Origin: an uncultured Oscillospiraceae bacterium | GTDB taxonomy: Bacteria > Bacillota > Clostridia > Oscillospirales > Oscillospiraceae | DNA length: 36,647 nucleotides | Assembly (NCBI GenBank): GCA_934597165.1 | Contig: CAKTQP010000020.1 | Span: 1-36,647 of the forward strand | Direction: 5' to 3' | Shown here: positions 5,839 through 16,102 of the stretch, in pieces | Position numbering within the stretch: the first letter of the stretch is position 1 | Layout: every line of letters begins with the position of its first letter | Notes under the pieces: generated by a model | What the model was told of the DNA's origin: nothing | Database searches by the model: none | Seen by the model: only the letters and a program-made list of their open reading frames with translations | Translations under genes and position numbers: made by a program

Positions 5839-8800
5839 TTATTTCCCGGCCAAACGGGCGTTCTTCCGAACTTTCTCGTTTACAAGCGCCTTGTTGTAAT
5901 GCCGGATGCTTTTGCCTACCCCCAGATACTCAAAAAGTGCGTTCCGCTGCTTCTCGCTCAAACCGGGCATATTGTACACCGCCTGCATGATCAGCAGCCC
6001 CTTGCTGTTGGGGATTGTCTCCCCGTTTCGGTCCTTGACGCTTTCCAGATCGGACACCTGCGTTTTCAGCGCCACATAAATTTCCGGCTTAATGCCGTAC
6101 TTCTTCTGTGCCTCCTGCGCATTCAACACCCACTTGTCCGTGATCTCATAGGTTTTGTCCGTCTCGTGCAGTGCCGTCTTTTTGGCGTAGGTCTCCGCGC
6201 TGGACAGGGCCTTGTCTTTCTGCTCGTCAGTAAAGGCCCTGAACACCTGGCTGCCCTCCAGCCCGGATTCCATGGAGCTGTAAAGCTCGGACTTTCTGCG
6301 GCTGTATACGATGTAGTCATCGGAGCTGAGATCATTTTCCGTAAATTTGCCCTCGCCCTCGCCGGTGCCGTACCGGTCTTTCGCTCCGATCAGACTTGTA
6401 GCAGCGTCCGGGAGCCTGAAATCCTCATCGTTTTCCCGTTCCTTGTCCAGCTTGCTCCGCATACTGCTGTCAACGGAGCTGTTGTCCAGCGCCATGAAGT
6501 CTTTCAGCTCCTTGCGGATGTGTTCATAGGTGGTCAGGTCGCCCTGCTCCAGCGCCTTGAACGCCAGATTCAGGTACCGGCTTTTGTTTGCGGTGCTGTA
6601 AATATTGTATGTGAATTTCTCAAACTCATATTCCAGCGCTACGCTGCCGGTAGCTTGAACAGCCGTCCGGACTGCCGCCATTGCGTCCCGCTTGATGTTG
6701 GCCACCGGGAGGCCGAAGAGTTTAGAACAGGCTGCAAACATATTTGCCAGCGCTTCTTCTCTGGTCTTTTTGCCGCTGCCGCCAATGCTTGCGGCGAAGT
6801 CCTTAGAGGCAGATACAATATCGGAAAACACCTGCATGTCCGTCCGGGATACGCTGTACCCCTGCGTCAGGGAAAGAATATCTTTTACGAACGGGATGCT
6901 TCCCAGCTTGTTGATGTTGCTCCCAAGGTTTCCTTCCAAAACAATATGCTGCAGCAGCTCCTTGGTGGTCTTTTCATCTCCGGTAATGCCGGTCAGCGCC
7001 GTCAGGAACTTCTCCCAATAGTCCTTGTCCGGATCATCGTCACGCCCTGCGTCTGCAATACTCTGGGCCAGTGCGTTGACTACATCCGTCACCAGCAAAG
7101 CAGCTGCCGCACGTCCCACGTTTTTAATGGCCTTGCTCCGCTTGGCAGGGTTCTCTTCATAGCGCATATTGTCCCATGCCCGCATGAACACGTTCAGGCT
7201 CATGATGGGTTCGCCCATGAACGAGGTCGCCTGCTTGGCAAGGTCGCTCTTGCCGCGCATGATGTTGGAACGCTGCAAAATGCCGTCTACCACCTGCGTC
7301 TGGTCGATCATACTGGTGAACACTTCATTGACCGCGCTGTAAAACTCGCCGCTTCCGGCCCGCAGATTAGGCCTCTCCCGCTTCACCTGCCACTCGCAGG
7401 CGTTCCACAGAGCGCCCCAGGTAACAGCGTCCGCTTTCCCTGCGGGAGCACCAGCCTTGTCATTGATCTTGTTGGAGATCCCTTCCTTGCCGTAAAAACG
7501 GTCATTCAGGGTGTAGGGGGAGGAAATGTCAAAGCTACCCACATCCTTACGCATGGCAATGGGGGAATGTGCCAAAGCCTTTTCCCAGCCGTTTCCCTTC
7601 GTCACGCCGCCGGTCAGTCCTCTTGCCATGTCGGCAGGGTCCAATACGGCGGATGCCCGGAAAAATGCGGTCGGCTGCTGAATGACTACACGCACGTTCG
7701 CGCCGACGGCAGCGCCCTTAAAGCTTCCGATCCCTTTTGCGAATTTATCCGTCAGCGGCTCAAAATCCTTGGTCTTGATGCCGTTCTGGATATCGCCCAT
7801 CAGTTTCTGCCAGTACTGCTGAGATCCCTGTCCGCCCTTCTCTTCCAGGAAGCCCTTTACGGTCTGAACGAGGTTGCCTTCACTATCCCGGAACTGGAAG
7901 TTGTACAGCCGATTCGCGTCCTCCATGGGACACAGCCACGCTGCGTAGTCGATCATATCGGATGCGTGGTCTGCAAAGGTGTCAAACACCCCTCGGATGC
8001 TCAACGGCGTCGCCGCATTGGGCTTCACCGCCTGCGCCATACCGATGTTCTTAATGGAGCGCACATTTCCGCTGTCCTTCTCCTGCGAGCTGTGCAGTGC
8101 TTCCTTTGCGGATTTAATGGGCCAGTAGTCCTGCTCCGTGAATTTCTTATAGCCGTAGGCTTTCATGCTGGCCTCGTTGCCGTAGTTGGCAAGAACACCG
8201 GTGGTCAGCTTCTGCAAGCCGTCCGCGATCCTGATCTGCTCCGGGGTCAAAGCCTTCACAATTGACTGAATATCCTCCGCAGAAAGATGGATCACGTCCG
8301 TTCCTCTGGGGATCTTGGTCTTCCCGGGGATTTTGATCTCCGGCTGCACGATGCCGCCTTTCAGCAGGTGGTCCTCCGCCTGCTTGCGTTCGCTCAGAAG
8401 ATACAGCTCCATGGCCTGTGCCGTGGTCAGGTCCAGCTCATGGCCTTCCGTTGTGGTGAAATGGTGGACTTCCTCATTCATGGACGTCACCGCGTTTTCG
8501 CGAATGCCGGTTTTCGCGTCGCCCAGAATCTGGTGAACCTTCTCCGCCACATCCCGCGCCATGATCTCCTGATGGTCCTGCGCGTTCCGCAGCATCCGGT
8601 AAATGTCCTTGCCGGTCTGCCCGAAGTGGGCAAAGAAAGTATAGGGCGTTTCCAGACTGATTGCTACGTTGTTGCCCAGCTTCCGCCGCCGGGTCATGCC
8701 GTCCATGCGCAGCGCATCGGCAAACTGCTTGGTGGTCGCGAATTTCTCCGACGCCAGCGTTTTTCCTGCCGTGGTCACGGAATGCTCCACGGATTTCAGC

Positions 8801-11800
8801 ACGTTCCACATGGTTTTCAGCTGCTCTGTGGTCAGGTCCGCAAGGCGGGTGTCCCCCATCTTGATAACCTCGCTGAATCCACCGGTCACATCGTCACCGC
8901 CCAGAAGGGACGGGTCCACAACCATATCGCCATCCTGGGCGATCTTCTGATACTGCTCCTTCAAATTCTGGAACGCCACCGTCCGGTTCGTCGGCGTACC
9001 AGGCTCCTTGTAAATGCGTTCCTTCGTCACGGGGTCCAGCGTAAAGGACCGTGCATTGGGGCTGCTCTCCCGATTGATGCTTTCCAGCACCTTTGCCACG
9101 GCGGAACGCATATCCTCCGGAATGTGCTGGTTGTCCGTGGGCCGCAGCAGCTTTTGAGACAATGCGCTGGCATGGCGGGTGATCTTTGCCCGCAGCTCTC
9201 TCCGCTTCTGATTGTCCCGCCGGGTCACGTCCTTCTCCCGGTAACGCTCCTTCAACGCCTGCACCTGCTCCGCCCGCCGGGTACGCTCCTTTGCCAATGC
9301 CTGCGCCGTACTGCGCAGCCGCTTTGCATCCCGTTTGCCCTGCGACATCTGACCGGCCAGAAAAGCGTCATTTGCCGCCTGCCTGCCCTGGAATCTGGCT
9401 TCCTGCACCTGCTCCGCCGCCCGATCCGCAAAGGTTTTTTTCGTCTGGGGCAGGTCAAAGAACCGGTCCATGATGTCATTGGAGATAGACGCCACGGCCT
9501 GTCCCATGTAGCCTTCAAAGGGGTTGTACTCCGTCACGTTGTACAGCCGGTTCGCCACGTCCGCGATCCGCTGCACCTGGTCGGAGATGTTGGTCTCCTG
9601 CGCCTCGTTGAAAAACTCCGGATACTGGCTGGAAAGCTCGGAATAGATCTGGTCAACGTTGGTGTGCTCGCCCCTGCTGATTTTCAGCTTGCCGAACAAG
9701 CCCTTGCGGAACTCGTTGAAGTCCGTGATCTCGGCGGCGTCCGCTTCCGTCAGCGTCAGTTTTGTGTCTTTCAGATACTTCCGCAGCCCAGCGTATTCCT
9801 TGTATGCCCGGTCATCCACTTCCACGGCGCTTTCCGCGATCCGCTCTGCAATGGCATCAGACCGTCTCCGCGCCTCGGCGTAGGTCAGCTCGTCCTTACC
9901 GTCTTTACCGCTGGCAATGTAGTCATACAGGCTTTGCAGGTCTCCGGCAATGTCGCTGCCGCTGATCTCCGCGCCGTAATCCTTTACCAGCGCGTCCGCC
10001 GCCTTCTGAACGGCTTTCCGGTCGGTGGTCACGCCCTGAGACCGTCTGGTCTGGCCCTTCCAGTACTCCACCCGCTCTTTCAGGGTCTCGTTCTCCCGTT
10101 TCAGCGCCGCGATCTCCTGCGCGTTCTCCGTGCCTTTCAAAGACAAGAACTGCGACACCTCCGAAACGCGAGGCGTTGTCCCGTCTTTGAAATACGCTTT
10201 GATGTCATTCAGCACCTTGCTGGAATGGGTCCCTCTGGGGTACTCCGTGCTGGAAACCGTCTGCCCATCCGGGGTGTCCAGATCAAGAATGACTTCGCCC
10301 CGGTTTTTACCGATAAAGTCTGACAATGCGTCCATCTGGGATTTTGTCGGTTCCACAGAAAGGTTGATCCCGCCGCTTTCCGGAGAAATGCGGATGTTGC
10401 CCTCGCTCATGAACTGCACCATAGAACCGGAATAATCATCCCCGCCGTAATCCTCCCCAATGGCGTCCCGGATATCCCGGTGGTCTACGGTCCGGTATCC
10501 GCCGGGGCCTCCCTCGTGCTTGCCGGAGAAGTCCAATTTTGTGCCTGCCGGTGTCAGATATCCGGTCTCGTTCCAGTTGTAGGTCTTGCCGAAAAACGCA
10601 ATTGCCTTTTTCCGGTGGTCCCGCTGCTCCGCATCGCTGTAAGTTTTCAAAGAAAAGCGGATATCTGGATTGCTGGTAGGAGCCTTATTGTCAACGTTCT
10701 TGATCTGGTTGGACTGGAAAGCCACTGTCTCCGTGTCCAAAATGAGGCCATCATAGTTAGTCCCGTTTACCTCGTTGAACAGCTCCACCGCTGCAACCAT
10801 ATCACCAATGGCAGTCTGGTTCACGTCATAGAGCATGGCAAAGTCACTCTTGCCATAAACCGATTTCAGGACGCTACTCACCGTTGCATCGTATCCGTAA
10901 TTCTCAAAGCTAAAATCGTCTTCATTGGCAGCCACAGCTTTGAGGAATTTTCGCATTTGGTCTCGGGTGATGGTGGTTTCCGTTGTGGAGACAGGTGTGG
11001 TGATGTTCAGATAGAATGCCTTTGCATTTCCGTACTGTTTGGCGTGGGCCTCGCTGTCCGTGAAATAGAAGCCTCTGCCGTACAGGTTGGAATAACTGGA
11101 TTTCTTCCGGTCAAACACCGTGAAATCCCCAGTTCCCCCACGGTACATGACCTTGAGTTGCCCATCACTATCAACAACTTTACTGTCCTTGAAATACTCC
11201 CGCTGCTGCTCCGTCAGTTCCCGTCCCTGGCTGTCAGTTTTCAGGGAATACTTTCTATTGACACCGCCGGTGTCCTGTGTTACAGTATCAGCAGGAAGCT
11301 TGCTACCATTTAGAGCGCCACTCTCCCGAGTGGAAGAGCCGTTACTGGTGGCAGGCTTTTTTCTCTTCTGAATATCGCCAATACTGTATGCGGTTTCAAC
11401 GTCACCATTTAGCGCAGACGTAAATTGAATACGGTAATACTTCCCGTCATGGTCTTCAAAGAAGGCGGTGTATGTATTGAATCCATCTTCGCCGATATCG
11501 TTTTTGTGATAACCGCCGATGTCATCAGAATTGCTTTTGAACTCGCCAACCATAATGATTTCGTCAATATGGGCGGCAGCATTTTCCTTTACACGATACT
11601 GTTCAGCCGACAGCTCCTTTTTATGGTGGTTTTGCAGGCTGGTAGATTTTTGGTCAGAGAGCTTATAAGCAGAGCGCTCTGTTAAACGAATGACGTTCCC
11701 GTCCGTTGTAGGGATTACAACATCCCTGTTATGGCGAATCTCATTGTTGATGAAATTCTCCAGCTGCTTGCCCCATTCTGCCGGGTTATCACCCTTCAAA

Positions 11801-14187
11801 ACCTGCCGGTCCGCCTTGACGTAGTATTGCCCATTATCAAGTTCTTTGACAGAGAACCGTGTTTCACCGCCCTCCGTGGCGGTGTTTTTGTTGTTCAGAC
11901 TCTCCGCCTGCTTACTGGCCGCTTCAAATGCCGCCTGCAGCTTGCCCTCCACCGTCTGGGCCTGCCGCTTGGCTCTGCCGGTCAGCTTGCCCACGATCTC
12001 GTGAATGGCGTCCCGCAGCTTTTGCAGCAGCGTCCGGTCGGCGCTGTGCTTCCGGATGAAATCATCCAGCACGTCGCTGTTGGCGATCATCTCACCGGCG
12101 TAGTTGGCGGTAGCCTCATCCAACGCCTGTTCGTAGCTGGTCTCTACTCCGTGCCGGTTGTACTGCTCCAATAGGATCTGCGCGGCTTCCTGCACATCGG
12201 GGATGCTGGCCACGGCATCCCGGAAGGACCGGTACTGCTCCGGTGCCAGCTCCTGTACCCGGTGTGTCCACTCATGGCCTACCACCTGCAAAGCAGGGTC
12301 CACCGCGTCCTTTGCGATCAGAACGTCGCTGCCGGTAATCTGGCCGTTTGCGCTTCCGCCCAGCACCTGATCCACCATCCGCGTCCGCACACCCAATGCC
12401 TTGGACACGGTGTTCACCTCGTCGGCAACGGCGCTGTCCATTTCACGGGAAACATAATCGTCGAACACAAGGCCGCTGTCCGTTCCGGCGGTCTTGGCAA
12501 ACTGCGCCGCCCGCTTCTCTCTTGCAAGAGCCGCCGCTGCGTCATTCTGCCCTGCCACGTAAGCCGCAAAGGATACCGCGCTGGTGCTGTTGGGGTTTTC
12601 CTGATTGGTCATGCCCGCGTGATACGCCCGCAGAAATTCTCCGGTGTAGTCACCACGGTCCGTCCCGTTATACGCCGCCTGAAACGCCTTCCTGCCGCTG
12701 TCCCCCAGCTTGTCCGCAATGCCGGTAAAGGTTTTCTGCACGGCGGCTTCCCGCTGCCGCAAGACCTGTTCCTCCATGGAAACGGGGTTCGCCCGGAACG
12801 TCTGGTCAACTGCCGGAGGATTCGCGGTCTGCGCCGTCTGTACGCTCGTCTGCGCCGAGGTGGTAGGTGTACCCTCCTGAACGTCTGTGCGCTCCTGTAC
12901 GCCCTGCTGGGTGCCTAGATCATAGCGGTATGTGTTGGGGCTGACCATGCCACCCATCGCGCCGGACGTCGCACCTACCAGAAAGTCATACAGAGAGTCA
13001 GAAAGCGTTTCCTGCGCCGTGGCCACGTCGCCGCCGTAAATGCGGGGCAGCTGCCATTCCATCCAGTCGCCGATGAACTCTTCCAAGCCTTCGCCAACCG
13101 CTCCGGCTCCGAAAGTCAGCGCCGATCCAAGCGCCTTTTTACCGGCTTCCGTTTTGGCAAACTTGTCTACCGCACTGCGGATGCCGCGCTCCACCACGTC
13201 ATCCAGCGCACCGCCGCCGTATGCCTTCGCGAAGGGCAGTGCGATGTTGAACATCTTTTCGGTGAAAACCTCTTTTGCGGCAGAGGCCGTACCATATAAA
13301 AGCTGCCCCTTGTAATCCGCGCCATCCTGCCGTGCCTGCTGGGCAGCTCCGCCGAATGCGCGCACCGCAAACGGAGCCATGCCCAACGCACCGCCGGTCA
13401 GAATGTTGGGAATTGCGTCAAGCCCGGTCTGGGTCATGGATGCGCCTGCATCTACCAGAACGCGGCCCAAAGCCCCTGCGCCTTCCTTTGCCCGCTCCAA
13501 ATCAGCCTGCGCGCTTCCGGCAAGCTCGTCTGCCTTCCGGTATGCTTTGTCAGCTACCTCCTTGTCGGACTGCTCCACCGCTTTGGTGTAGCCCTCCTGG
13601 GCTGCGATCCGGCGTTTTGCGGCAGAAAGGTATTTCTGCACCTGCTGTACGTCCGCCGCCGTCATGGGCTTGCCGTCGGCCCATTTTACGTCCCGCAGCA
13701 TCTTTTCGTACTGCTTCACCGCGTCATGGTCGCTTTGCAGGGCGGCTCCGGCGTTCTGGTTGGCAATTCTGGTGTTCAGGTAGCCAGCGCCCTCAGCCAG
13801 CACACCGCCTACGTTGGTATACGCCGCCGCAGACGATTTCGCGCCGCCCTTGACGGTGTTCGTCACACGGTCCGCAAAGGAAGGCGTATTGCCGGTATCA
13901 CGCGGTTCCCGCTTCTGAATGTCCTGCAGCAGGCGGCTGTTTGCCGTGTTCTTCCGGCCCACGTTGTCCATAGGCAGGCCGCTCTGCTTCTTTGCAGGAG
14001 CCGTCACAGGCGCAGTTTTCTTTTGCGAAGAGGCCCCCGCAGCGGGGGCGCTCTCCGGTTTATTAAAGTGTCTCCGATCCAGCTTTTGTACAGTTTCCGC
14101 CGCACCGGACGTGTCTTTCTTGTTCGTTCTTGTTGACGTTTTGCGATTGCCTGTTCCAAAATAAGACCGATCCAGTTTTTGTGCCAT
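5839..14187 (-). CDS. Giant polyvalent ejection-type protein: metalloprotease, LPD3-like, ADP-ribosyltransferase
   Basis: This is a 2782-residue protein, start supported by GGAGG. The N-terminus carries two QKLDRxxF motifs, at residues 3-9 and 34-40. Residues about 260-420 are alanine/glycine-rich and weakly hydrophobic. About 560-700: zinc-metallopeptidase-like, HEWTH at 638-642 and a later DEATANYAGEM. About 780-940: resembles the LPD3 domain of phage polyvalent proteins (HIDEII ... DGKYYRI ... YSIGDIQKR). About 995-1180: ART-PolyVal-like ADP-ribosyltransferase (YFKDSKVVDSDGQLKVMYRG, RGFYFTDSEAHAKQYG, ending NPDIRFSLK). About 1205-1350: a further domain (GYLTPAGTKLDFSGKHEGGP). Residues 1360-2782 are mostly helical, with a highly charged rod at about 1600-1685. 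Its place after the hub, needle candidate and another internal-type protein suggests it is injected with the DNA, as P22 gp16 is. Enzyme activities are predicted only. Confidence 0.85.
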   Translation of the reverse strand: MAQKLDRSYFGTGNRKTSTRTNKKDTSGAAETVQKLDRRHFNKPESAPAAGASSQKKTAPVTAPAKKQSGLPMDNVGRKNTANSRLLQDIQKREPRDTGNTPSFADRVTNTVKGGAKSSAAAYTNVGGVLAEGAGYLNTRIANQNAGAALQSDHDAVKQYEKMLRDVKWADGKPMTAADVQQVQKYLSAAKRRIAAQEGYTKAVEQSDKEVADKAYRKADELAGSAQADLERAKEGAGALGRVLVDAGASMTQTGLDAIPNILTGGALGMAPFAVRAFGGAAQQARQDGADYKGQLLYGTASAAKEVFTEKMFNIALPFAKAYGGGALDDVVERGIRSAVDKFAKTEAGKKALGSALTFGAGAVGEGLEEFIGDWMEWQLPRIYGGDVATAQETLSDSLYDFLVGATSGAMGGMVSPNTYRYDLGTQQGVQERTDVQEGTPTTSAQTSVQTAQTANPPAVDQTFRANPVSMEEQVLRQREAAVQKTFTGIADKLGDSGRKAFQAAYNGTDRGDYTGEFLRAYHAGMTNQENPNSTSAVSFAAYVAGQNDAAAALAREKRAAQFAKTAGTDSGLVFDDYVSREMDSAVADEVNTVSKALGVRTRMVDQVLGGSANGQITGSDVLIAKDAVDPALQVVGHEWTHRVQELAPEQYRSFRDAVASIPDVQEAAQILLEQYNRHGVETSYEQALDEATANYAGEMIANSDVLDDFIRKHSADRTLLQKLRDAIHEIVGKLTGRAKRQAQTVEGKLQAAFEAASKQAESLNNKNTATEGGETRFSVKELDNGQYYVKADRQVLKGDNPAEWGKQLENFINNEIRHNRDVVIPTTDGNVIRLTERSAYKLSDQKSTSLQNHHKKELSAEQYRVKENAAAHIDEIIMVGEFKSNSDDIGGYHKNDIGEDGFNTYTAFFEDHDGKYYRIQFTSALNGDVETAYSIGDIQKRKKPATSNGSSTRESGALNGSKLPADTVTQDTGGVNRKYSLKTDSQGRELTEQQREYFKDSKVVDSDGQLKVMYRGGTGDFTVFDRKKSSYSNLYGRGFYFTDSEAHAKQYGNAKAFYLNITTPVSTTETTITRDQMRKFLKAVAANEDDFSFENYGYDATVSSVLKSVYGKSDFAMLYDVNQTAIGDMVAAVELFNEVNGTNYDGLILDTETVAFQSNQIKNVDNKAPTSNPDIRFSLKTYSDAEQRDHRKKAIAFFGKTYNWNETGYLTPAGTKLDFSGKHEGGPGGYRTVDHRDIRDAIGEDYGGDDYSGSMVQFMSEGNIRISPESGGINLSVEPTKSQMDALSDFIGKNRGEVILDLDTPDGQTVSSTEYPRGTHSSKVLNDIKAYFKDGTTPRVSEVSQFLSLKGTENAQEIAALKRENETLKERVEYWKGQTRRSQGVTTDRKAVQKAADALVKDYGAEISGSDIAGDLQSLYDYIASGKDGKDELTYAEARRRSDAIAERIAESAVEVDDRAYKEYAGLRKYLKDTKLTLTEADAAEITDFNEFRKGLFGKLKISRGEHTNVDQIYSELSSQYPEFFNEAQETNISDQVQRIADVANRLYNVTEYNPFEGYMGQAVASISNDIMDRFFDLPQTKKTFADRAAEQVQEARFQGRQAANDAFLAGQMSQGKRDAKRLRSTAQALAKERTRRAEQVQALKERYREKDVTRRDNQKRRELRAKITRHASALSQKLLRPTDNQHIPEDMRSAVAKVLESINRESSPNARSFTLDPVTKERIYKEPGTPTNRTVAFQNLKEQYQKIAQDGDMVVDPSLLGGDDVTGGFSEVIKMGDTRLADLTTEQLKTMWNVLKSVEHSVTTAGKTLASEKFATTKQFADALRMDGMTRRRKLGNNVAISLETPYTFFAHFGQTGKDIYRMLRNAQDHQEIMARDVAEKVHQILGDAKTGIRENAVTSMNEEVHHFTTTEGHELDLTTAQAMELYLLSERKQAEDHLLKGGIVQPEIKIPGKTKIPRGTDVIHLSAEDIQSIVKALTPEQIRIADGLQKLTTGVLANYGNEASMKAYGYKKFTEQDYWPIKSAKEALHSSQEKDSGNVRSIKNIGMAQAVKPNAATPLSIRGVFDTFADHASDMIDYAAWLCPMEDANRLYNFQFRDSEGNLVQTVKGFLEEKGGQGSQQYWQKLMGDIQNGIKTKDFEPLTDKFAKGIGSFKGAAVGANVRVVIQQPTAFFRASAVLDPADMARGLTGGVTKGNGWEKALAHSPIAMRKDVGSFDISSPYTLNDRFYGKEGISNKINDKAGAPAGKADAVTWGALWNACEWQVKRERPNLRAGSGEFYSAVNEVFTSMIDQTQVVDGILQRSNIMRGKSDLAKQATSFMGEPIMSLNVFMRAWDNMRYEENPAKRSKAIKNVGRAAAALLVTDVVNALAQSIADAGRDDDPDKDYWEKFLTALTGITGDEKTTKELLQHIVLEGNLGSNINKLGSIPFVKDILSLTQGYSVSRTDMQVFSDIVSASKDFAASIGGSGKKTREEALANMFAACSKLFGLPVANIKRDAMAAVRTAVQATGSVALEYEFEKFTYNIYSTANKSRYLNLAFKALEQGDLTTYEHIRKELKDFMALDNSSVDSSMRSKLDKERENDEDFRLPDAATSLIGAKDRYGTGEGEGKFTENDLSSDDYIVYSRRKSELYSSMESGLEGSQVFRAFTDEQKDKALSSAETYAKKTALHETDKTYEITDKWVLNAQEAQKKYGIKPEIYVALKTQVSDLESVKDRNGETIPNSKGLLIMQAVYNMPGLSEKQRNALFEYLGVGKSIRHYNKALVNEKVRKNARLAGK

Positions 14188-14197
14188 ATCACGCCTC

Positions 14198-16102
14198 CTA
14201 CGCTCCCAGCATACGGTTCAATTCTTCCTGCTGCTTGGTGCTTAAACTGTCAAAATACTGATTATACAGTTGGAACGCTCTGTCTCCACTGCCTTGTGCG
14301 ACCAGCGTTTGAATCGAACGCTTCAAATCGCCAAAATTGGGGACATTGCCTGAACCGGCAGCGCTGGGCTGTTCATATCCATAAGCGCTTTCCAGATATT
14401 CATCGCTATATCCCGCATTGTGGAACGCATCCAGAACATCCTGCGTGAAAATACCCTGTTTGGCATTGTCCTTTGCAACGCTCAACTTCATGCCGCTATC
14501 CCCGCTTTTCTTTCCTCCGCTGCTCCCACTGCTCCCGCTGCTTCCGCTTTTCGCCTTCGCCGTCTGCGCGATCTGATACGCCTGCCGCATGCTTTCGATC
14601 TGGCTGTCCGTGTAGCCCAGAGCCTTGTAGCCAGAGAAATTACCGTAGGACGCCATCATTTCCGCCTGCTGCGCCGCCTTGTTCCACTCGTCCTGAGACA
14701 TGTTGTAGTCCCATTCCTTCTGCTTCCACTGGTTGGCAAGTGCGTCCTGCGCCTGCTGATAGGCAAAATTCCGGTCCGTATTCCACTGGTTCAGCTTGTC
14801 TCCGTACTCACCGTATTCCCGGTCATAGGCGTCGCTCAGCACACCCAGACTGTTCAGCTTGTCGCTGCGGTCCTGCTGATACATTTCTCTGGCAGCCTGC
14901 TCCAGCTTGCTCATCCAATCGCTGTATTCCTGATTGGCAACGCTGGCCGCGTAGGAGGATGCCAGACCGCCGGTGCGGGAGGACACCTGCCCCAGCAGAT
15001 CCGCCATCCCCATTTCTCCGTTGGCGGCGTACTGGTCACGCAAAGCGGCGTACTGGTCGCCCTTCTTCCAGTCCGCCAGATTGCTGTTGAGGATCTGGTC
15101 GATCAGCGCCCGCATTTCGGAATCGTAGGAATAGTCAAAGCTCGGTCTCCCGGCGTCGCTGGTGTTGAAACCGTTGTTGACCAGACCCTGCAGAATGTCC
15201 ACGTTTCCCACTGTGGGATAGGTGATCTGCTGCCCCGGCGTATAGTCCTTCATAAAGTCCTCGTAGGACTTCACCTGCCCTGCCGCCTGCGCGAGAGGGG
15301 ATGTGTCCGTGCCCATCAGATACCGGTAATAGCCCAGCTCCGCGTTCTCCGGATCTGTCGAAAGACCCAGCTTTTTCCGCAGATCATTCACGGAGGAAAG
15401 CGCGCCGCTGTCCGTCACATAGCCGTTCTTGTCGATGGTATAGCCATATCCGGCACGAATGGCGTTTGCCGCCTGGTTGGCCTGATCGCCTGTGATCTTA
15501 CCCGCCTGCATCTGCGCCCGGATATCCGCGATCTTCTTTCGGTCGGCAGCCGTCAGCATTTCGTTATCCGTCCACGCGCCGCTTTTGTTATAGCTTCCGT
15601 TCCCGGCGTTGATGTCCTGATGGGGCGTATAGTCTGCCACGCCCTTCACAGCCTTTTTGGCGTATCCGTTCTCATCGTAAAACACGGTATAACCGTTGGA
15701 TACCGCATACCCACCCGCCAGATCAGGCCGACGGCTCATGTCTGCCCCTCCGGTCATCTTCTTCCAGTAGTCGGACATATCCGTGGGCTGCAAATTGGCT
15801 GCCCCGTAAATACCCGGCGTGGTATAGCCGCCGGTGCCGTAGCCGGGGCCTTTTACATAAGGCGTCCCACCGGTTGCCGCCTGAGAGCTTCCTCCGGAGG
15901 AACTGTTGCCCCGGTTGCTGGACCCGCCGGTGCCCATAATATCGTTCTTGCCCTGATACGGGTCCTTGCCGCCATAGGTAGCGTCAATTTTGTTCTGCCG
16001 CTCTTGGCGCAGCTTGTCAATCGACTCCTTACTGTCACCTCGCTGCTGTGCCTTTACGATCTCGAGCGAGTAGTCTTTGTTTTTTTCCCAATACCCTGCC
16101 AT
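14198..16102 (-). CDS. Large internal virion / ejection-type protein
   Basis: This is a 634-residue protein. The N-terminus is charged (MAGYWEKNKDYSLEIVKAQQ), followed by Ser/Gly-rich linkers (about 55-95). The middle has aromatic, Gly/Asn-rich repeats such as GYGYTIDKNGYVTDSG. A long helical Q/A/Y-rich region (about 330-500) follows, then a second Gly/Ser linker and a C-terminal helical domain. There are no membrane segments. In P22-like phages this position, after the hub and needle, is taken by ejection proteins (gp7/gp20/gp16), and the composition fits. Its start overlaps the preceding stop (TGATG) behind GGAGGG. The role is inferred from order. Confidence 0.75.
   Translation of the reverse strand: MAGYWEKNKDYSLEIVKAQQRGDSKESIDKLRQERQNKIDATYGGKDPYQGKNDIMGTGGSSNRGNSSSGGSSQAATGGTPYVKGPGYGTGGYTTPGIYGAANLQPTDMSDYWKKMTGGADMSRRPDLAGGYAVSNGYTVFYDENGYAKKAVKGVADYTPHQDINAGNGSYNKSGAWTDNEMLTAADRKKIADIRAQMQAGKITGDQANQAANAIRAGYGYTIDKNGYVTDSGALSSVNDLRKKLGLSTDPENAELGYYRYLMGTDTSPLAQAAGQVKSYEDFMKDYTPGQQITYPTVGNVDILQGLVNNGFNTSDAGRPSFDYSYDSEMRALIDQILNSNLADWKKGDQYAALRDQYAANGEMGMADLLGQVSSRTGGLASSYAASVANQEYSDWMSKLEQAAREMYQQDRSDKLNSLGVLSDAYDREYGEYGDKLNQWNTDRNFAYQQAQDALANQWKQKEWDYNMSQDEWNKAAQQAEMMASYGNFSGYKALGYTDSQIESMRQAYQIAQTAKAKSGSSGSSGSSGGKKSGDSGMKLSVAKDNAKQGIFTQDVLDAFHNAGYSDEYLESAYGYEQPSAAGSGNVPNFGDLKRSIQTLVAQGSGDRAFQLYNQYFDSLSTKQQEELNRMLGA

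Noticed and set aside
5719..10323. Very long rightward open frames (over 600 codons each) opposite the giant gene
   Set aside because: They lack ribosome sites and recognisable domains, and lie exactly antisense to a gene with clear domains. GC-rich codons leave such antisense frames open.
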